Origin: JAZRPG01 sp045649105
Lineage (GTDB): Bacteria; Bacillota; Clostridia; Oscillospirales; JAAYXM01
DNA length: 64,000 nt
Assembly: GCA_045649105.1 (NCBI GenBank)
Contig: JAZRPG010000045.1
Span: forward strand, 1-64,000
Reading direction: 5' to 3'
Made by a program: the position numbers and the translations under genes. A model generated the notes under the pieces. It saw nothing but the letters and a program-made list of their open reading frames with translations, was not told the origin of the DNA and ran no database searches. This document shows, one piece after another, positions 34,586-43,370 of the stretch (position 1 is its first letter; each line of letters starts with the position of its first letter).

Positions 34586-35389
34586 CTACCTCCCCGGCTC
34601 CGCAAGCGAAACCCTGCCTCGAAGCTCACGGCCAAGGAAATTTGAGGCATTTTTAATAAATCCCTCCTTGTCGTCCGACACGAAGAATCTGTGTTTCCCC
34701 TCCGTATTCCCGTTCATTCTTATACAACCGCTGTCGCGCAGATGCCGCGCAGCCTCAAGACCCGGATTTATAAGAGAAACGCCCTCTCCCATAATCTTTC
34801 TGATTGCCTTCTCTATTATCGGATAGTGCGTACAGCCCATAATAAGCGTGTCAACACCTGCCGCGCGCACAGGCTCAAGATATTCCCGTGCAATAATATC
34901 AAGCACGGCATCATTCTCGTCTGTACGCCCGTTTTCCACAAGCGGAACAAACAGAGGACACGGCACGGAATAAAGCTCAGCCCGGGAAATCCTTGACCGT
35001 ATCTCGCGCTCATAAGCGCCGCTGCTTATCGTTGCGCATGTTCCGATTATTCCTATCTTTCCGTTTTTTGTCGCGCGCACCGCGCTCTCCGCCGCAGGCG
35101 ATACAACACCTATTATCGGCAGACTGTATTCACCCTTAACAACGGGAAGCGATACTGAGCTTACAGTCCCGCAGGCCATAAGAATCGCCTTTATGTCAAA
35201 GCCCTTTAAAAACTCTATGCTCTCTCTTGTGTACCGCACTATTGTACTTTCGCTCCGCGTGCCGTAGGGGACTCTCGCCGTATCACCGAGATATACAATA
35301 TCCTCGCCGGGCAGTATCCGCATTATCTCTGCCACGGCCGTAAGCCCGCCAAGCCCCGAATCAAACACACCTATAGGTCTCTTATCCAT
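34586..35389 (-). CDS. murI: Glutamate racemase
   Basis: It makes D-glutamate for peptidoglycan. From the ATG with GGAGGG five bases upstream it is 267 residues. The start PIGVFDSGLGGLTAV and YLGDTARVPYG are typical; the catalytic cysteines are C73 (ACGTVSS) and C186 (GCTHYP). The first motif has Gly where many racemases have Asn (ACNTAS); the Cys and Thr are kept. The gene follows ddl by one base, so the enzymes supplying D-Glu and D-Ala-D-Ala are coupled. Confidence 0.95.
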   Translation of the reverse strand: MDKRPIGVFDSGLGGLTAVAEIMRILPGEDIVYLGDTARVPYGTRSESTIVRYTRESIEFLKGFDIKAILMACGTVSSVSLPVVKGEYSLPIIGVVSPAAESAVRATKNGKIGIIGTCATISSGAYEREIRSRISRAELYSVPCPLFVPLVENGRTDENDAVLDIIAREYLEPVRAAGVDTLIMGCTHYPIIEKAIRKIMGEGVSLINPGLEAARHLRDSGCIRMNGNTEGKHRFFVSDDKEGFIKNASNFLGRELRGRVSLAEPGR

Positions 35390-35390
35390 A

Positions 35391-36446
35391 TCAACCCTCC
35401 AGCGCGAACTCAATAATCTTATCAAGAAGCTCAGAAAACGGAATTCCGCACGCGTCAAACAGCTTTGCATACATGCTTATGCTCGTAAACCCCGGGATTG
35501 TGTTTATCTCATTAAACACTATTTCTCCGCTTTTGCGCGTAACGAAAAAGTCAACGCGTGACATGCACTTGCAACCGAGCGCAAGATAAATTTTCTTAGC
35601 ATATTCGCAGATGCGTGCAGATGTCTCGTCATCAATTCGTGCAGGGATAATTATTTCGGAACTGTTGTCCACATACTTTGACTCGTATGAATAAAACTCG
35701 CGCGACGGAAGAATCTCACCGCAGACAGACGCCTCCGGCGCAGAGTTCCCGAGAACCGCCACCTCTATCTCGCGTCCGTCTATAAACTCCTCAACAAGCG
35801 CCTTTCCGCCGTACTTCAGCGCCTCTGTGAGCCCGCTTTCAAGCTCTGCTCTGCTTTTTGCTTTGCTCGTGCCGACTGAGGAGCCCGTACCCGCAGGCTT
35901 TACAAACACGGGATAAGAAAAACGCTTCTCAATTTTCTCTGTAATATCCGCGCCGGTGCCCTCTTCTGATGTTACAAGAACCCAGTCCGCCTGACGCACG
36001 CCCGTTGTCGCTGCAACAAGCTTTGTCGCCGACTTATCCATAGCAATTGCACTTGCCTCGCAGCCCGGTCCGACAAAAGGAACACCCGCAAGCTCAAGCA
36101 TGCCCTGAACGCGCCCGTCCTCACCGTTTTCTCCATGGAGCACGGGAAAAACGACATCTGCCTTAAGAAGCTTCGCGCTCTCTAACAGAAAAACGCCGGC
36201 GCTTGCACGGTTTGAACTGAAGGCACAAGCATATCTTTCCGCGCGCTTTTCCCATGTGTTTTCCAAAAGCTCGTTTTCTGAAAGCTCCGGGCAGTAGTAC
36301 CATTCGCCCGCGCGTGTTATTCCGACGGGCAGAATGTCATACCTGCCGCCCGAGAGGCCGGAAATAACCGAAGCGGCAGACAAAAGCGATATTTCGTGTT
36401 CCGAGGATATACCTCCGAACAGGACACATATCTTTATTTTTTGCAT
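35391..36446 (-). CDS. ddl: D-alanine-D-alanine ligase
   Basis: It joins two D-alanines with ATP for cell-wall precursor synthesis. The 351-residue protein has the N-terminal VLFGGISSEHEISLLSA, PVLHGENGEDG, the ATP-grasp core (PVFVKPAGTGSSVGTSKA) and the C-terminal metal-binding EINTIPGFTSISMY. The residue after ISLLS and the SMY end point to a D-Ala-type rather than a D-Lac-type ligase, though this is not decisive. AAGGAG precedes the ATG. Confidence 0.95.
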   Translation of the reverse strand: MQKIKICVLFGGISSEHEISLLSAASVISGLSGGRYDILPVGITRAGEWYYCPELSENELLENTWEKRAERYACAFSSNRASAGVFLLESAKLLKADVVFPVLHGENGEDGRVQGMLELAGVPFVGPGCEASAIAMDKSATKLVAATTGVRQADWVLVTSEEGTGADITEKIEKRFSYPVFVKPAGTGSSVGTSKAKSRAELESGLTEALKYGGKALVEEFIDGREIEVAVLGNSAPEASVCGEILPSREFYSYESKYVDNSSEIIIPARIDDETSARICEYAKKIYLALGCKCMSRVDFFVTRKSGEIVFNEINTIPGFTSISMYAKLFDACGIPFSELLDKIIEFALEG

Positions 36447-36520
36447 GTTGACAACTCCTTGACAAATTTCTCAGAAACATGAGGATAAAACGAGGAAAAA
36501 TGTGAACATTTATTTATATG

Positions 36521-36549
36521 TGGAAAAACAGACTCATATGTTGTATAAT
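36521..36549 (+). promoter_or_regulatory. Probable promoter of the small plus-strand gene
   Basis: TGGAAA, a 17-bp spacer and a perfect TATAAT. The -35 box is weak. The leader would be about 80 nt. Confidence 0.5.
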
Positions 36550-36634
36550 GATACCGCAAAGCAGGCACGAACCTGCAGCAGACACATTCCATATACTGTA
36601 ACAAAAAACACGCATTTTATAAGGGGTTTAAGAA

Positions 36635-37039
36635 ATGAAGATAGAACTCTCAAGCAAACAATTCCGAAGGCTTCTGGACCTTGTTTATATCGGCAACTGG
36701 ATACTTAACTCAACGCGCGGTAACGACAGAATACCCGACTTTGACACTCTGGAGAGCTACTTGTTTTCTCTTTGCCCGAAGTACGGAATGGACTCACTCT
36801 GCGACCTTACGGGTGCCGAAGCGCTTCCCTCACAGGCTTTTTCCGAGGGCGGAATCCACGAGGCAATCATGGACTACGAGGATACCGTGTTTTTTGAAAT
36901 ACTCGCAGAGGAGCTTGCCCACCGCGACATATGCGAGTCCGGGGAAGACACCGAAGAGCTGAGCCGCCGCATAAACGCGTACATTTCAGAATTTGAGCGC
37001 AACGGAGTATCAAACATCTCTGTCGAAGGTGACTTCTAG
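36635..37039 (+). CDS. Hypothetical protein, small and acidic
   Basis: I do not recognise this 134-residue protein. It is soluble and acidic, predicted mostly helical (KQFRRLLDLVYIGNWILNS at the N-terminus, then FFEILAEELAHRD). AAGGGG lies nine bases before the ATG and a TATAAT promoter lies upstream, so it is very likely a real gene. It is a lone plus-strand gene; its TAG stop overlaps the TAG stop of the convergent hemolysin III gene in the palindrome CTAG. Confidence 0.75.
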   Translation: MKIELSSKQFRRLLDLVYIGNWILNSTRGNDRIPDFDTLESYLFSLCPKYGMDSLCDLTGAEALPSQAFSEGGIHEAIMDYEDTVFFEILAEELAHRDICESGEDTEELSRRINAYISEFERNGVSNISVEGDF

Positions 37040-37692
37040 AGAACGTACAGAATTATGGAAAGAAAGTGGCAAACGCTTCCCGAAAGGACAAAAAAATGGA
37101 AAACGGAATGCATGTATTTCACACGCTTTCCAATTCCGTAGAGCACGGCGCCCGCAGTGTACGCAATGCCGCCCGAAACAAGAAGCCACAGACCGGGTTC
37201 CGGCAGTGCAGCGGCAAGAGGCCGTGCAGAAAAAACTATCGCCCAGCCCATGCTTATATAAATTATCATTGACAGCACGCGGAATTTATGGACATTGATT
37301 GCACTGAAAACTATTCCGACGATTGCAACCGCCCATATCCCGCAGAAAATCGGGAGCCCGACGCTCTCTGAAAGCGTGATAAGCGTATACGGAGTATATG
37401 TCCCTGCAATAAGTATGTATATACTGCAATGGTCAAGCGTGCGGAATACCTTTTTCGCGAGGTTTACCTTTAGCGCATGATATATCGTAGATATCGTGTA
37501 GAGAAGTATGATTGCAGACCCGTAAATACTTCCGCTTACTATCCCGATTGTGCTTCCGCTTCTGACGCTGTTTATGACACAGAGGACAAGGACAACGATT
37601 CCGAAAACGGCACCCAGCCCGTGTGATATTGAATTCACAAGCTCTTCACCAAGCGTATATTTAGGTATCCCGTACCTTTTCTTTTCTTCCAT
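37036..37692 (-). CDS. Hemolysin III family membrane protein
   Basis: A 218-residue seven-helix membrane protein of the hemolysin III/YqfA (PAQR-like) family. Family signs are the N-terminal EELVNSISHGLGAVFG, YHAL(K) after the second helix, HCSIYILIAGTYTPYTL and a C-terminal SGSVCHFLSIILYVL, with the conserved histidines that probably bind metal. The true role in bacteria is unclear despite the name. GGAG precedes the ATG. It has its own promoter and is convergent with the small gene. Confidence 0.9.
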   Translation of the reverse strand: MEEKKRYGIPKYTLGEELVNSISHGLGAVFGIVVLVLCVINSVRSGSTIGIVSGSIYGSAIILLYTISTIYHALKVNLAKKVFRTLDHCSIYILIAGTYTPYTLITLSESVGLPIFCGIWAVAIVGIVFSAINVHKFRVLSMIIYISMGWAIVFSARPLAAALPEPGLWLLVSGGIAYTAGAVLYGIGKRVKYMHSVFHFFVLSGSVCHFLSIILYVL

Positions 37693-37717
37693 TCGTCACC
37701 GCTCCTTGCTTTATATT

Positions 37718-37746
37718 ATAATATCACTTATTTAATTAAATTACAA
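37718..37746 (-). promoter_or_regulatory. Promoter of the hemolysin III gene
   Basis: TTGTAA, a 17-bp spacer and TATTAT on the minus strand with an extended -10 TGA. Confidence 0.65.
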
Positions 37747-37828
37747 TGCATTTTATATCATGCAGCCGCCGTCTGTGCTATCCTCTTTTTCCCAACAAAA
37801 ATGCAGATAAGTCTCCTTTATTAAGATA

Positions 37829-37872
37829 CAAACTGCTCAACTCCCTCACCGAGAGTTGAGCAGTTTGTTTTT
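37829..37872. terminator. Terminator hairpin behind clpB
   Basis: A perfect 15-bp stem (CAAACTGCTCAACTC and its complement) around a 9-nt loop, with five T residues on the plus side and only a weak T-rich tail on the minus side. The only gene ending here is clpB on the minus strand, so it is assigned to clpB despite the better plus-strand tail. Confidence 0.65.
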
Positions 37873-37890
37873 ACTACTGAATATCTTCCC

Positions 37891-40494
37891 TTATTTTGCT
37901 TCTCTTTCTGCCGAAACCGAAAGCTCCCCGTCTTTTAAATCCACAACAATCGTTGTCTGCGGACGAAGGTCCTCTGCGATTATCTTCCGTCCGACGAGCG
38001 TTTCAACCCTGCTCTGTATAAATCTGCGCAGGGGCCGTGCGCCGTACACGCGGTCAAAGCCCTCTGAAATTATATAGTCACGCGCCCGCTCCGTAACCTC
38101 AAGCGAGAGCTGTCTTCCCTGCAGACGCATGCGTAAATCATCAATCATGAGCTCTGCTATACGCCCGATATCCTCATGTGAGAGCGGTCTGTAGAACACA
38201 ATCTCGTCAAGCCTGTTTAAAAACTCGGGACGGAATCGCATCTTCAGAAGCTCTCCGACCTTCTCCTTCACCGTATCGGAAAGCCCGTTGCCGTCAATTC
38301 CATCAAGAATTATGTCCGAGCCGAGATTTGACGTGAGAATCAGAATCGTGTTCTTGAAATCAACCGTCTTGCCCTGCGAATCGGTAATGCGTCCGTCATC
38401 AAGCACCTGGAGAAGAATGTTAAACACGTCCGGGTGTGCCTTTTCAACCTCGTCAAACAGCACAACGGAATACGGGCGTTTGCGCACGGCTTCCGTCAGC
38501 TGTCCTCCCTCCTCATAGCCGACATATCCCGGAGGCGCTCCGACAAGCCTTGATACAGAGTGCTTCTCCATATACTCACTCATATCAATTCTTATCATAT
38601 TCTTTTCATCGTCAAACAGAGCCTCTGAAAGAGCCTTTGCAAGCTCGGTTTTTCCCACACCGGTCGGTCCGAGGAACAAAAACGATCCTATCGGCCGTTT
38701 CGGGTCTGCAATTCCTGCGCGGGAGCGCAAAATAGCCTCGCTGACACTGCGCACCGCCTCGTCCTGTCCTATCACGCGGCGGTGAAGAATCTCCTCAAGC
38801 CCGAGAAGCTTCTCACGCTCGCTCTCAAGAAGCTTTGAAACGGGAATCCCCGTCCATCTACCGATTATCTTTGCTATTTCCTCATCAGTTACCTTGTCAC
38901 GAAGGAGCGTGTTTTTCCCCTCCGCCTCCTCTGCAACCTGCTCAGCGGCCTCAATCTCCGCTTTGAGCGCGGGCAGGCGGCCGTACTTAAGCTCTGCCGC
39001 GCGGTTTAAGTCATATTTTTCCTCGGCGCGCTCTATCTCCGCATTAACACCCTCAAGCTCCTCACGAAGCCGCGAGAGCTTCTCTATCGACTCCTTTTCA
39101 TTCTCCCATTTTGCCTTCATCTCGGAAAATTCGCTTCTGATTTCTGAAAGCTCGCGGCGAATGTCCTCAAGATGCGCCTTTGACGCGTCGTCGCTCTCAC
39201 GGAGAAGCGCCGCCTCCTCAATCTCATGCTGCATTATTCTGCGCGAGATTTCATCAAGCTCCGTCGGCATTGAGTCTATCTCCGTCCGTATCATGGCGCA
39301 AGCCTCGTCTACAAGGTCTATTGCCTTATCGGGCAGGAATCTGTCAGATATATACCGCGCGGAAAGTACTGCCGCCGCAATAAGTGCAGGGTCCTGAATC
39401 TTGACGCCGTGAAACACCTCATAACGCTCACGCAGACCCCTGAGTATTGATATTGTGTCCTCAACTGTCGGCTCATCTACAAGCACGGGCTGGAACCTGC
39501 GCTCAAGCGCCGCGTCTTTCTCTATATACTTTCTGTATTCGTTAAGAGTTGTCGCACCGATGCAGTGAAGCTCGCCCCTTGCAAGAAGCGGTTTCAGCAG
39601 ATTTCCGGCGTCCATTGCACCGTCGGTCTTACCCGCTCCGACTATCGTATGAAGCTCATCGATAAACAAAATTATCTTCCCGTCACTCGCCTTTATCTCA
39701 TTGAGCACTGCCTTAAGCCGTTCCTCAAATTCGCCGCGGAATTTTGCCCCTGCAATAAGGGCGCCCATATCAAGCGAGAATATCGTGCGGTCCGAGAGTG
39801 ACTTCGGCACATCTCCGCGCACTATACGCATCGCAAGCCCCTCCGCAATCGCAGTTTTTCCGACACCCGGCTCTCCGATAAGCACAGGGTTATTCTTCGT
39901 CTTTCGCGACAGAATGCGTATCACATTCCGTATTTCAGTGTCGCGCCCGATTACCGGGTCAAGCTTCTTGGCTCTGGCAAGCTCAACAAGGTCAGTGCCG
40001 TACTTTTTGAGCGCATCGTAGGTTCCTTCCGGGTCGTCACTCGTCACGCGCGCGTTCTTTCTGACTGTTGAAAGTGCCTGAAGAAACGCGTCTGTCGTAA
40101 TAGAGAATTTCTTTATTATCTTCTTCATCTCTCCGGACGGCTTTTCAAGCAAACCGAGCATTATATGCTCAACGGAAATATATTCATCCTTCATGCGCTC
40201 CGCCTGCTTTTCCGCGGCATTGAGCGCAAGCTCCGCATCACGCGATACATATACATTCCCCGAATCGCCCGAGACCTTCGGAAGCCTCGATATCGCCTCC
40301 GATGCGGCAGACGCGATATCTGACGCCTTAATACCGAGCTTTTCCGCAAGGCCGGAAATGAGCCCGCCCTCCTGTGATACAAGAGCATACAGAATATGCT
40401 CCTGTTCTATCTGTGTATTTCCGTACTCAAGCGCCGCTGCCTGAGCACGCTGCAAAGCTTCCATTGACTTTTGGGTCAGTTTCTGCATATTCAT
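37891..40494 (-). CDS. clpB: ATP-dependent disaggregase ClpB
   Basis: An Hsp100 chaperone that extracts proteins from aggregates together with DnaK. The 867 residues give the full architecture: N-terminal Clp domain (about 1-145), first AAA+ domain (GEPGVGKTAIAEG), a long coiled-coil middle domain (about 400-530), second AAA+ domain (GPTGVGKTELAKA) and a C-terminal small domain. There is no ClpP-binding loop. AAGGAGG precedes the ATG. It follows an RHH-type gene by 21 bp without a promoter of its own. Confidence 0.97.
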   Translation of the reverse strand: MNMQKLTQKSMEALQRAQAAALEYGNTQIEQEHILYALVSQEGGLISGLAEKLGIKASDIASAASEAISRLPKVSGDSGNVYVSRDAELALNAAEKQAERMKDEYISVEHIMLGLLEKPSGEMKKIIKKFSITTDAFLQALSTVRKNARVTSDDPEGTYDALKKYGTDLVELARAKKLDPVIGRDTEIRNVIRILSRKTKNNPVLIGEPGVGKTAIAEGLAMRIVRGDVPKSLSDRTIFSLDMGALIAGAKFRGEFEERLKAVLNEIKASDGKIILFIDELHTIVGAGKTDGAMDAGNLLKPLLARGELHCIGATTLNEYRKYIEKDAALERRFQPVLVDEPTVEDTISILRGLRERYEVFHGVKIQDPALIAAAVLSARYISDRFLPDKAIDLVDEACAMIRTEIDSMPTELDEISRRIMQHEIEEAALLRESDDASKAHLEDIRRELSEIRSEFSEMKAKWENEKESIEKLSRLREELEGVNAEIERAEEKYDLNRAAELKYGRLPALKAEIEAAEQVAEEAEGKNTLLRDKVTDEEIAKIIGRWTGIPVSKLLESEREKLLGLEEILHRRVIGQDEAVRSVSEAILRSRAGIADPKRPIGSFLFLGPTGVGKTELAKALSEALFDDEKNMIRIDMSEYMEKHSVSRLVGAPPGYVGYEEGGQLTEAVRKRPYSVVLFDEVEKAHPDVFNILLQVLDDGRITDSQGKTVDFKNTILILTSNLGSDIILDGIDGNGLSDTVKEKVGELLKMRFRPEFLNRLDEIVFYRPLSHEDIGRIAELMIDDLRMRLQGRQLSLEVTERARDYIISEGFDRVYGARPLRRFIQSRVETLVGRKIIAEDLRPQTTIVVDLKDGELSVSAEREAK

Positions 40495-40515
40495 AAAAAA
40501 TCCTCCTTTGCACAG

Positions 40516-41163
40516 CTATATTAAAATTGCACCTGAGCTTACATATCTTCTGTATATGTCCGAAATACGGGCAGTGGCCCGTTCCGTATCGGGCAGAGAC
40601 TCAAAATATGCGCTGATTCCGTCATGCAGAACGCGAATATACCCCGCCGCGGCACTCCCGATTTCCGTTGCGTCCGCCTTTTTGTGCGGCATGCGAAGAC
40701 ATCTGGTATATTTCCCCGCCTCGAGGAATACACGAGGAGATGTGCCCGAATACGCCGTTTCCACCCGTTCCCACATCTCAAAGAAAAGACCGACCTGTGA
40801 TATAAGCATAGGGTTCTGCGTCCTCAGTACAGCGCGCAGCTCACCGAAAAATTCATCCGCCTCGGAATACAGCGCAACGGAATATCTTATCGTCGGATTA
40901 TACTTAAAGCTCAGCGAGCTTTTTACCGCAAAAAGAGTATCAGACTGTGCCGCGTGTATACGAAAATCATTATCGCTCTCAATCATGCGACCAAGCTCAG
41001 AAAAAATCCTCCGCGCATGTGTCTCCGGCGTTGACATGCTGACATATTCGGCCAAAATCCTGTTTATCATACCCGAACGGCTCGTTCCGTTAAGATATGC
41101 GACGCGGTCAACCGCACGCACCACATCCTCAAGCAATGTTATACTGTAAACATTCTTCTTCAT
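40516..41163 (-). CDS. Ribbon-helix-helix-type protein upstream of clpB
   Basis: A 215-residue protein with an N-terminal segment fitting a ribbon-helix-helix DNA-binding fold (about 4-42: VYSITLLEDVVRAVDRVAYL, then the turn NGTSRSGMINRILAEYV). The rest is helical, with no family I recognise. It could be a regulator of its own operon, and hence of clpB, which starts 21 bp later. AAAGGTGG precedes the ATG and a strong promoter lies upstream. The DNA-binding assignment rests on pattern alone. Confidence 0.7.
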   Translation of the reverse strand: MKKNVYSITLLEDVVRAVDRVAYLNGTSRSGMINRILAEYVSMSTPETHARRIFSELGRMIESDNDFRIHAAQSDTLFAVKSSLSFKYNPTIRYSVALYSEADEFFGELRAVLRTQNPMLISQVGLFFEMWERVETAYSGTSPRVFLEAGKYTRCLRMPHKKADATEIGSAAAGYIRVLHDGISAYFESLPDTERATARISDIYRRYVSSGAILI

Positions 41164-41187
41164 GCTTTGCCACCTTTCTCTGTATTT

Positions 41188-41215
41188 AGTATAACATTTA
41201 TAAATAATTTGTCAA
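41188..41215 (-). promoter_or_regulatory. Promoter of the RHH-clpB operon
   Basis: TTGACA and TATACT, 16 bp apart on the minus strand, with an extended -10 TGT. I see no CIRCE element or CtsR heptad repeat near it. The 41216-41470 stretch of the intergenic region is A+T rich; it holds only a small TAAATC/GATTTA hairpin near 41366. Confidence 0.7.
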
Positions 41216-41476
41216 GCAATTTATATAAATCTGTTTACGACTTTCCTTTTGCACAATTTTCTCTTTTTTATTTGTGCATTTTGACTTGCTTTACAAAAAT
41301 TCTCTATATTCGCATTTTGCTTTAATATAATTTGCATTTCTCCATTAAATATTACCTATTTTTTAAATCTTCCGGATTTAGCTCCCCCGAATTTACATAT
41401 TCGCACCTCTTTTTTGTGTATTTATTATAGTCTATATTGTACAAAACTACTGCGAAAGCTTTGTCTAATAAGAGAA

Positions 41477-41505
41477 TTTACATTTTACCCGGATAATGAT
41501 ATATT
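41477..41505 (+). promoter_or_regulatory. Promoter of the MsmK-type ATPase gene
   Basis: TTTACA, a 17-bp spacer and TATATT with an extended -10 TGA. The leader is about 50 nt. No CcpA cre site is evident. Confidence 0.55.
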
Positions 41506-41562
41506 TAATACAGTAAAAAAGGCGGCGGGCTTTTCCGCTTCCTAAAAACGGAGGTTTTTTTA

Positions 41563-42675
41563 ATGTCAAGTGTAAGACTCGAACATGTTTACAAGAGATT
41601 CGCAGGCGGCGTTACCGCTGTTTCAGATTTCTGCATCGATGTTGCAGACAAGGAATTCATCATCCTCGTCGGCCCGTCAGGCTGCGGTAAATCAACAACA
41701 CTGCGCATGATTGCAGGCCTTGAGGAGATTTCAGAGGGTGAGCTCTATATCGACGATACTCTCTGCAACGATGTCGCGCCGAAGGACCGCGATATTGCTA
41801 TGGTTTTCCAGAACTACGCTCTTTATCCGCATATGACAGTTTTTGAAAACATGGCTTTCGGACTTAAACTCCGCAAGACACCTAAGGCTGAAATCCAGCG
41901 CCGCGTTGAAGAGGCTGCAAAAATCCTCGAAATCGATCATCTCCTCGACAGAAAGCCGAAGGCTCTGTCCGGCGGTCAGAGACAGCGTGTTGCGCTCGGA
42001 CGTGCTATCGTCCGCAGCCCGAAGGTATTCCTTCTTGACGAGCCGCTCTCAAACCTCGATGCAAAGCTTCGTGCATCAATGAGAACAGAGCTTTCAAAGC
42101 TCCATGAGCGTCTTGCAACAACCTTTATCTATGTTACACATGACCAGGTCGAGGCTATGACGATGGGAACGCGTATCGTAGTTATGAAGGACGGTTTCAT
42201 CCAGCAGACAGCCGCTCCGCATGTCCTTTATGAGACACCTGCCAACCTCTTCGTTGCAACATTCATCGGTTCACCCCAGATGAACACATTTGAAGCACGC
42301 CTCATCGAAGAGAACGGCAAAACATATCTCACATTCGACGGATTCAAGGTTGCTCTTCCCGATTCAAAGGGCAGAAAGCCTGAAGTTCTTTCCTACATAG
42401 GCAAGGACGTTATCGTCGGTGTCCGCCCCGAGGCGCTGCATGACGAGGAGGTATATCTCAACCAGTTTGAGGATGCAGTTGTTGATGCAACAGTCGATGT
42501 TGTTGAAATGATGGGTCACGAGACATATCTCTATCTCAGCTGCGGAAGCAAGAACTTTGTCGCACGCGTTTCACCGCGTTCACACACCAAGGTAGGCGAC
42601 AAAATAAAGGTTGCAATCGAGGCTACAAAGATTCACCTCTTCGACAAAGAGACAGAGCTTACAATCACAAACTAA
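41563..42675 (+). CDS. Sugar ABC transporter ATPase, MsmK/UgpC/MalK family
   Basis: The ATPase subunit of carbohydrate importers. The 370 residues carry Walker A (GPSGCGKSTTLRMIAG), the signature LSGGQRQRVALGRAIV, Walker B (VFLLDEPLSNLDAKLR), the H-loop YVTHDQVEAM and a C-terminal regulatory TOBE-type domain (about 240-370). GGAGG precedes the ATG. No permease or binding protein is adjacent, the situation of MsmK-type ATPases that energise several sugar importers encoded elsewhere. It has its own promoter and terminator. Codon choice (AAG, CTC, GTT) looks more biased than its neighbours, suggesting high expression. Confidence 0.93.
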   Translation: MSSVRLEHVYKRFAGGVTAVSDFCIDVADKEFIILVGPSGCGKSTTLRMIAGLEEISEGELYIDDTLCNDVAPKDRDIAMVFQNYALYPHMTVFENMAFGLKLRKTPKAEIQRRVEEAAKILEIDHLLDRKPKALSGGQRQRVALGRAIVRSPKVFLLDEPLSNLDAKLRASMRTELSKLHERLATTFIYVTHDQVEAMTMGTRIVVMKDGFIQQTAAPHVLYETPANLFVATFIGSPQMNTFEARLIEENGKTYLTFDGFKVALPDSKGRKPEVLSYIGKDVIVGVRPEALHDEEVYLNQFEDAVVDATVDVVEMMGHETYLYLSCGSKNFVARVSPRSHTKVGDKIKVAIEATKIHLFDKETELTITN

Positions 42676-42692
42676 TCTTAAAAGAAAAATTG

Positions 42693-42723
42693 CGCGCCGG
42701 ACGAAATGTCCGGCGCGTCTTTT
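42693..42723 (+). terminator. Terminator of the MsmK-type ATPase gene
   Basis: A 10-bp G+C-rich stem (CGCGCCGGAC and its complement) around GAAAT, then TCTTTT. It begins 17 bp after the stop codon. Confidence 0.85.
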
Positions 42724-42731
42724 ATCCCGGC

Positions 42732-42773
42732 AAAAAAAGAGCACGGAAGAATACTGTTCTGCCGTGCTCTTTT
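42732..42773 (-). terminator. Terminator of the zinc-ribbon membrane protein gene
   Basis: On the minus strand, AGAGCACGG pairs with CCGTGCTCT, an inner AGAA/TTCT pairing extends it, and a run of seven T follows. It is back to back with the plus-strand terminator. Confidence 0.85.
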
Positions 42774-42801
42774 CTCTGTTTCTTTAAGATACCCGATGTG
42801 G

Positions 42802-43218
42802 CTATGTCTTTTTTATAACCTTTGCGCGGCATTTCGGGCAGGTCACCTCAATCTTCCCCTTCCCGCGCGGAACGCGGAGCCTCGTCCTGCACAGCCTGCA
42901 CCTGAAATGTTTGTGCGTTTTGCGCTCACGGATAATGCGGCGTAAAAGCGATACTCTGTCCCGAGCATTTGTCCGAAGCCGCTGATATGCATAAAGCTCA
43001 CCGCGGCGCGCATCAAATTTCTTTGAAAAGCACCTGAAATATGCCCAGAATATTATTAAAAGCGCGGGCAAAGAAAGCCACGCAAGCCATCTGAATGACG
43101 CGAGCAGCGTCATTATTATTCCTGTTATAAGCAGCGATTTTGAAAGCTCGTCTATCCCGTATCTGCCGTACATAAACCGCCTGAAACTATTTATAAGTCT
43201 CCCGAAAAAACCGTACAT
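42802..43218 (-). CDS. Membrane protein with C-terminal zinc ribbon
   Basis: From the ATG with GGAGG upstream it is 138 residues. Two adjacent hydrophobic segments (about 26-42 and 46-60) are followed by a basic cytoplasmic-looking region. A zinc ribbon with CRLC and CPKC about 20 residues apart sits at the C-terminus. Related short proteins are common in clostridia and annotated as hypothetical. Function unknown. It has its own terminator and faces the MsmK-type gene tail to tail. Confidence 0.75.
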   Translation of the reverse strand: MYGFFGRLINSFRRFMYGRYGIDELSKSLLITGIIMTLLASFRWLAWLSLPALLIIFWAYFRCFSKKFDARRGELYAYQRLRTNARDRVSLLRRIIRERKTHKHFRCRLCRTRLRVPRGKGKIEVTCPKCRAKVIKKT

Positions 43219-43322
43219 AATAAGCGATGCCTCCGATATATCTTTGGATTTTATTTTACTACAGTAATGTATTATATTCAATAACTGAGGCGCAAACGTT
43301 ACACTTTGTTTACACATAAATC

Positions 43323-43360
43323 GCGCCCTGCAGCCGAAAACGCTGCAAGGCGCACTTTTT
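43323..43360. terminator. Hairpin between ahcY and the zinc-ribbon gene
   Basis: GCGCC/GGCGC and TGCAGC/GCTGCA stems separated by one C-A mismatch, with a CGAAAAC loop. Five T residues follow on the plus strand; the minus side has only GATTTAT. It lies directly behind ahcY, so it probably ends that minus-strand transcript. Confidence 0.55.
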
Positions 43361-43370
43361 CTTATATTAA

